DNA from: Reticulitermes speratus
Lineage: Eukaryota; Arthropoda; Insecta; Blattodea; Rhinotermitidae
NCBI GenBank assembly: GCA_021186555.1
Contig: JAJKFL010000004.1
Span: 15,776,406 to 15,840,405, forward strand
Direction of reading: 5' to 3'
Length of the DNA stretch: 64,000 bases
The notes below the pieces were generated by a model. The model worked only from the letters and a program-made list of their open reading frames with translations. It was not told the origin of the DNA and made no database searches. A program made the position numbers and the translations under genes. Numbering within the stretch: the stretch's first letter is position 1; every line of letters starts with the position of its first letter. Below are positions 58,870 to 64,000 of the stretch, piece after piece.

Positions 58870-59780
58870 AATACCTATCCGTTCCCCTTATGGAGCCCCT
58901 GTGAAAGGAGATGCTTCTTTTCCAGAGCCTTCTATTACATGTTTTTTACAGTCCTCAGTATGGGAGCCCTCCCTCCAGGTTCTCCTCACAGAGCCTCTGT
59001 AAAGAGAGAGATTCTCCCATTCCAAAGCCTTCCCTGACATGTCTTTCAGAGTCCCCAGTAAAGAAAACCCCCTACAAGTTCCCCTTACGAAGCCCCTGCA
59101 TAGAGAAAGATGTTCCATTTCCAGAGCCTTCTTTTACATATCTTTGTAAGTCCCCAGAAAAGGAACCCCCTTCCAGGTTCCCCCTCGCAGAGCTCCCACA
59201 GAAAGAGACGCTCGGTCTCTAGAGCCTTCTTTTACCTGTCTCTCAAAGTCCTTGGTGAAGAAATCCCCCCTCCAAGTTTCCCCAACGGGGCCCCTATGGA
59301 GAGAGATGCCTGTCACCAGAGCCTTATTTTACATATCTTTCAAAGTCCCCAGTAAAGGAGCCCCCCTCCACGTTCCCTCTCAGAGCCCCATGGAGAGAGA
59401 CACCCGTTCCAGAGCCTTCTTTTACATATCTCTCGGAGACCTAATGAAAAATGTCTCCTAATGAAAATAAAAAACAGGCCTTTTTCAGTCCCCGGTAAAG
59501 GAGCATCCCTCCATGTTCCCCGACGGGGCCTCTATGGAGAGAGATGCCCCTTTCCAGAGCCTTCTTTTACACATCTCTCTACCCGAAGAGCCTCAGTCCC
59601 CCATTCTGTCCCAGAGCCGTCTGTAAGCCAGACACGCCCTTGGACATCCGTAGGAGCCTTTGGGAAGCTCTTATAAAAGGCAATGCTCCGTTTCCAAAGC
59701 CATTGATTAATTCATTCATATCTCTCGGAGCCCCACTTAAGGAGGTCTCCCACTACACACCCGGACAATAATACAGTCAC
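58870..59780. repeat. Minisatellite, ~97-100-bp units
   Basis: The word TTCCAGAGCCTTCTTTTACA or a close variant recurs at about 58920, 59020, 59119, 59217, 59314, 59407, 59553 and 59692. Other shared parts are CCCCAGTAAAGGAGCCC, CCAGGTTCCCC and TATGGAGAGAGATGCCC. Spacings shrink from 100 to 93, then two longer units with insertions. Open frames on both strands drift because units are not a constant multiple of three, so I do not call a protein. Confidence 0.85.
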
Positions 59781-59940
59781 CGCCCACGGAGCCCCACGCG
59801 AACGGAAGGCCTACAAATAATGGGGTGCGGCCTTGTTCCCCAAGGGGATCGTTCACGACACTGCTATTGACTACCCGAGTGCTATGCAGCCATCGGCACG
59901 ATACCTTCCACCTTGGCTTGGGTAGACCAGAGCCCCGTTA

Positions 59941-60104
59941 GCCAGTGTGTGTCGTAGTAACCCTCTACAGGGTATCCCCTCCACACCTGTCACCACCTCC
60001 CACGTGACCCAGGGTACAGATTGCCAGCATGTGTTAGAGTAGCCCCCCTTCAGGGCACCCCCTCCACACCTGTTACCATCCCACATAACCCTGAGTTGCG
60101 GACG
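59941..60104. repeat. Two tandem ~82-bp units
   Basis: Units starting GCCAG at 59941 and 60023 share CCCCTCCACACCTGT and ACCCTGAGTT/ACCCAGGGTA-like ends. They lie inside the GC-rich island. Confidence 0.65.
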
Positions 60105-60184
60105 AGGGGTTGGATTTATGGGAGCCTCAAAATAAGCTTACTATAGATAAGGTTAGGAATAAGTAGATGTGGGTTAGGGAAGGA

Positions 60185-60600
60185 ACAGATGGTTTTACAA
60201 TCCCCAAGAAGCCTCTTGGAGTATCGTGACACTGAACATGCGCTGGTTTCGGAGAACTTTTACTGCTGAGTCGGAAGAAGAAACAGTCAGCAATATACAA
60301 GATCTAGAGAGTCGAAATATGCTTCTAACAGGAATATGAAGTGGCTGAAATTTTAAAAAGTCCGAACCACTTTCATACTCACTGAAGTGTGCAGATAAAA
60401 AAGTCTATCTCTGATTTATTTGAAGTCGTACGGAACTGTGACTTAGAACTTCAGAGTCAACTGGTTCATAAACGGTTGTTGGCTGTAATAGGGCACAAAT
60501 GGGCTCGTTTTTGATAATCTGGAAGAACAGCCGAAGAAGCATTTATTACACCCTAATCGAATATTCAATGCCGACGAGACGAAGTTAAGCAGAATGTAGT
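60185..60600 (+). pseudogene. pogo/Tigger-like transposase relic
   Basis: Plus-strand blocks appear in the order expected for a Tigger/jerky-type DDE transposase: FTIPRSLLE (DNA-binding part), FTAESEEETVSNIQDLESRN with TGYEVAE after a frame change, then an uninterrupted block at 60495-60584 reading VFDNLEEQPKKHLLHPNRIF and continuing NADETK. This is the start of the DDE domain with its first aspartate. A stop follows soon after. Weak continuation to about 60980 could not be confirmed. No terminal inverted repeats were found. Confidence 0.58.
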
Positions 60601-61322
60601 TGGGTTAAGAAAAAACCCAATGAAAGGACACGACTAGCAGTAGAGTTCAAACTTCAAAACTAGTCAACAGCTGCGTTTCATTGGTGAGGTGGCATCAACA
60701 GGATCAGGTATAACAGCGTGCATCATCTGTCCAGAAAATTTCGAACAAGGTTCGGGACAGTGTTTTTCCTGAGGTGATTGGGCCATAATAACTGCTCCGA
60801 TGCTGACGAAAATATGTTACATTACAAATACGAAGCCTGCGAAAGACCTTGAGATACAGAAACGCAGAAAATTTATTCTTAAACCAGGAAAACATTTTAT
60901 GTGGTGTCCTATATTAGACGCCAATTTTTGGAATCCTGAAAATGCAAGGATGTTTCAAACACATTTTTTTTTAATTTCGTAACAATTTATTTTATTCAAA
61001 ATACATGTCACGAAGAAATGACCGTCAAGTTTTAAGTATTTCCATATTTTAAAATTTCACCTTATTCATTTCTCTCGTCACTCCAAGCCCCTGAAATGTT
61101 CGGTAGTATACGACACATTCCCTAACTAACTGTATAGGTAATTAATTTATTATCCCATAAATTTGTATTATAATTCACCAACTAACTGATATAATCTATC
61201 TGCAGCTGAGATATGATTTGTAATTCTACCCATTTTAGAAAATGTTTATTAGAAACATGTAACATGTAACATTCCTTATTTGATCGGGTTCTCAGAGACT
61301 TTTTACCGAAGCTGCTACATCG
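60601..61322. other. Unassigned; possibly the rest of the pogo-like relic
   Basis: Short frames on both strands lack motifs. The next recognisable element is the mariner starting near 61323. Confidence 0.35.
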
Positions 61323-62296
61323 CCGCTGAAGTTTGCCCAAAAGTTTTGAAACACAGTTTTCTTCCTGTAATTTATTATATAATTCATTAAAGATACTTAC
61401 AGAATAACTAGATGGATGTATTACAAACCTCATTTGTCTACATATTTCCACCAACTTCAACAGCCTGACGCCAACAAGAGAAAAGATCATCTATACCCTT
61501 CTTTTACGAATTTGAATTTTGTACTCTCAGCCACTTCTTCAATAATCCAATAACCTCGTCATCATTCCTAAACCTTTTCTCACGGATGGCATCTTTGTGG
61601 GCTCCAAAGAGATGAAATTCAGAGGCAGCAAGATCTTCGCTGTATGGTGGGTGGGGAAGAAGAGTCCATCCGAGTTTTGTGATAGCTTCCTGTGTTTTAA
61701 AACTTGCGTGTGGTCGTGCTTTGTAGTGTTGAAAGAGTACTTCAGCAACTTTTTAGTGAGACCGAAATTTCCTGAAACCCTTCTGCAAACTTTTAAGAGT
61801 TTGAATGTACAGATCTTATTTAATGGTTTGATCATTTGGCATAATATCTACCAAAATCACCCCTTCTGCATTCCAAAAATCAGTGGTCATGACTTTCCCT
61901 ACTGAAGTGGTAGTCTTAAACTTCTTCTTCCGAGAAGTTGGATGATGCCATTAAATTCACTGTCTTTTTGTCGGCGGTTAAAAGTGATGCATCCATATTT
62001 CATCCCCAGTGGCTATCCGTGACAAAAGCTTTCGCCATAAACCTCGTAATGGGAGAGAATATTTGAACACATCTCTCTCCGCACGGTTTTGTGTTAGTCA
62101 GTTGAGCTTCATGGAACCGAACGAGCACACACTTTTGACTACCCTAAGGCATCAGTAATGTTGTTTACACTGCCGTCGGATACTTAACGTTCAGTTGCAA
62201 GCTTTCCGTCGGTCTTTCGGATGAGTTCATCAGCACGTTAAAGCAGCTCCTGAGTGACTGCTGTTGTTGGCCAGCCAGAGCGACGCGCGTCGCTAA

Positions 62297-62913
62297 GGCC
62301 GCGTTCTCACGGGGCGTGAACCACGCGCGTGAATCACACTTTCGTGGGCCACTACCCGTGTGAACGCGGAGTCGTGGACCTTGCGTGTGACGTCAGCAGT
62401 CCACGATCCTGTCGTGGCAGGATCAAACCATGTTTGATTTTCAGTCGTGGTGCTGGCGTTCGTGAGGTAAGATGTCGTCACAAATGCTAAGACTCAGTGA
62501 CAGCGAAACTTTACGTTTCTTAACTCTGCTTAACAAGTATTCAAACTGTATTTCTGTCATTCGCAGTAAATTTTTGAAGTCATCTGGATAGCGATGTTTA
62601 AGTTCGGTATCAATAAATCTGGATGCTCCCACAAGTGGGCGCCGTGTTATCCACTCCTTAACCCACCAACGCTTTCTCCGACGTTTTTCTTGTCTTTTGT
62701 CGAGTGCGCGAACAATTTTATATGCTAAAATTCCACAAAACACAGAGCACACTACGGCACAGCCCTCAGCAACTATCCCGTCCATGGTCACGATTGTACT
62801 GAAACCTTTTGTCCGTGTGAACAGCTCACGCTTTCCACCAAGCGTGGAGGCAACACGAGTGACCACGCCAGTGTGATTCACGCGCGTGGTTCACGCCCCG
62901 TGAGAACGCGGCC
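62297..62913 (-). mobile_element. PIF/Harbinger element with 44-bp inverted repeats
   Basis: The terminal inverted repeats at 62297-62340 and 62870-62913 are identical over 44 bp, beginning GGCCGCGTTCTCACGGGG. TAA at 62294-62296 and 62914-62916 is the 3-bp target duplication (TWA) typical of PIF/Harbinger. The 617-bp element is internally deleted and non-autonomous but keeps part of a transposase reading frame. Confidence 0.93.
62441..62786 (-). pseudogene. N-terminal part of a Harbinger (HARBI1-like) transposase
   Basis: From the ATG at 62786 the frame reads MDGIVAEGCAVVC, a basic stretch RQEKRRRKRWWVKEWI, then TRRPLVGASRFIDTEL and DDFKNLLRMTEIQFEYLLS. This R-WW-V-x-W...LRM-x-x-x-FE-LL pattern is the N-terminus of Harbinger-type nucleases. 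After about 85 residues the homology stops at a KVSLSLSLS tail, and the DDE domain is missing through internal deletion. The frame is also open upstream from a GTG at 62881 inside the terminal repeat, which I do not take as the start. Confidence 0.65.
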
Positions 62914-63264
62914 TAAGCTCCGTATGCCCTTTCTCAGACTCTGCAATTCGTGAAGCCCAACGACTAATAGTGCTTTTATCAACAGCATTGACAACGTATA
63001 CATTTTTTAAGCGCTTGTGTATGTTCGTTACAGATGCCTTCTCTGCCATAAGAAATTCAATAACAACCCGTTGTTTAAAACCCAAATCACTACACCACGC
63101 CATTTTTATGAAACTTGTGCATGCGCGAGAAACCGTATTGTTCCGCGGCACTGCAGTAGCAAGCGGGACATTTGAAATTGTCAACAGAAAAAATTGCAGA
63201 CATTTCCTATTGACTTTGACTAAAGCGTAGAAAGTTTTGTAAAACGTTTTGGGCAACCCTCGTA

Positions 63265-64000
63265 CATTGTGTTAACTTCGACTCTTAGCCCTTATTACCT
63301 CGAGTGGAGCTCATCTCTACAGTCAGCACTCTGGCCAGCCAATCTTACGTGGTTTCCTACATTATTCTCACCAACATGAACGTCACTAATTAGTGTATAT
63401 GGAAAGAGAACACACTGGTGCCGAACCAAAAACCACACCTTGCTTTTCCAAGTACACACTGTAGCCATGGATGTCAGAGATATGTACAAGTATTTTAGAG
63501 TTCTGAATGCAATTTGTGTCGTAATTTTTAATCGCCTTTTGGACACATAAAATTTCTTTTCTTAACTTCATTGTCATTCCTTCCGTAAAACTTCACCTCA
63601 TATAGAATATCATACTGACAAGAATAACAACCACATTTGGAGCCAAAACACGAAGTTTTGCTACTGTTTAATGCACTTAAATTATGAATAAAGTTCTGTA
63701 AGTTTCACTCTCTAGTTAGTACAGTCAGTTTATTTACGTGGAGTTTAACTTTTAATTTATCATAACTCTTTAGAATTTACCCTAAAAATATTCACCATCT
63801 TACCTTATATATTTATGGTACAACGTTATGGGGAGTGAGAAGTTTATTTTGCTCCTGATTCCTTTACAATTCCCTAGTTACAATACCTGTACTAACATTA
63901 CTGACCCTAAAAATTGCTCTTTTCCGCAGTTTGTGTGTTTCGCATGAGGCTCACAATAAAGAGCAATTATTTCCCTAAACAAAGTTAATGATTTGATATT
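63265..64000. other. Nothing recognised
   Basis: AT-rich sequence beyond the mariner. The open frames at 63295-63577 have no motif. Confidence 0.45.

Larger units (their letters stand above)
58645..60150. repeat. GC-rich island between 24-bp direct repeats
   Basis: The near-identical repeats at 58645-58668 and 60127-60150 (TCAAAATAAGCTTA, one change, then TATAG) enclose about 1.46 kb of C-rich sequence that contrasts sharply with the AT-rich flanks. Inside are a leader (58680-58870), the ~97-100-bp minisatellite and two ~82-bp units. No transposase, RT or tRNA-like box was recognised. It may be a satellite block, an unknown element, or sequence transferred from elsewhere. Confidence 0.65.
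61420..63103 (-). pseudogene. mariner transposase pseudogene
   Basis: ATG at 63103 starts MAWCSDLGFKQRVVIEFLM with a helix-turn-helix region (NIHKRLKNV, STISRWASRI) and KGHTEL before the Harbinger insert. It resumes as SDARRSGWPTTAVTQELLQR beyond it. The catalytic triad is D,D34D: TGDEIWMHHF keeps the first Asp (codon 62015-62013). QHYKARPH has Tyr where Asp is expected (61725-61723). AASEFHLFG has Glu for the third Asp (61620-61618). The last two lie exactly 35 codons apart. Frameshifts and stops occur between the blocks. With the triad altered the protein would not cut DNA even if expressed. Confidence 0.85.
61323..63262 (-). mobile_element. Dead mariner element, interrupted by a Harbinger insertion
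   Basis: The right end, read on the minus strand, is CGAGGGTTGCCCAAAACG next to a TA (63263-63264), a mariner-type terminus and target. The left end carries the related GAAGTTTGCCCAAAAG at about 61328-61343. Removing the 620-bp Harbinger insertion leaves about 1.3 kb, the usual mariner length. The transposase inside is broken. Confidence 0.83.

Noticed and set aside
58911..59222. 103-codon frame in the minisatellite as a repeat protein
   Set aside because: Unit lengths are not a constant multiple of three, and equally long frames exist on the other strand.

Overview
The window reads as non-coding sequence from a large, AT-rich, repeat-laden insect genome. The LINE and tRNA-like SINE families resemble those I associate with cockroaches (Blattodea, Periplaneta-like). 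That placement comes from memory of repeat families, not a database search. No host gene, rRNA, functional tRNA or CRISPR array could be supported. Almost everything recognisable is a transposable element, a relic of one, or simple repeat.

Left part (1-34 kb): old repeats in AT-rich sequence. There is a decayed minus-strand endonuclease/RT LINE (5.1-6.9 kb) ending in a perfect fold-back hairpin. LINE 3' ends lie near 1.3, 20.2, 25.8 and 32.1 kb. Several tRNA-like SINE families are present (A at 18.7 and 23.7 kb; B at 4.9, 8.1 and 8.7 kb; C at 27.4 kb). A broken intronless copy of a multi-copy arthropod protein family lies at 13.3-15.1 kb, next to a 509-bp hAT-type non-autonomous element with an 8-bp target duplication. 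A cluster at 28.9-29.8 kb and single sites at 21.8, 24.7, 26.3 and 53.5 kb carry a hammerhead-ribozyme-like core of the sort found in Penelope-like elements.

Centre (36.2-45.1 kb): a jockey/CR1-like non-LTR retrotransposon. ORF1 (PHD-type zinc finger) is intact and overlaps ORF2 in a TAATG stop-start. ORF2 is present twice. The first copy has the true start but many single-base indels. The second lacks about the first 98 codons but is open through the reverse transcriptase. The two copies and their right-hand flank form an imperfect tandem duplication whose differences are nearly all indels, so an assembly or consensus error is a serious alternative to biology.

Right part (45-64 kb): more LINE and SINE relics, a 30-bp perfect palindrome, and a GC-rich 1.5-kb island (58.6-60.15 kb) built of ~97-100-bp and ~82-bp tandem units between near-identical 24-bp direct repeats. 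A pogo/Tigger-like transposase relic follows. Last comes a dead mariner (61.3-63.3 kb) interrupted by a 617-bp PIF/Harbinger element with perfect 44-bp inverted repeats and TAA target duplications.

These elements do not form a pathway. What they share is insertion, nesting and decay in sequence without detectable host genes.
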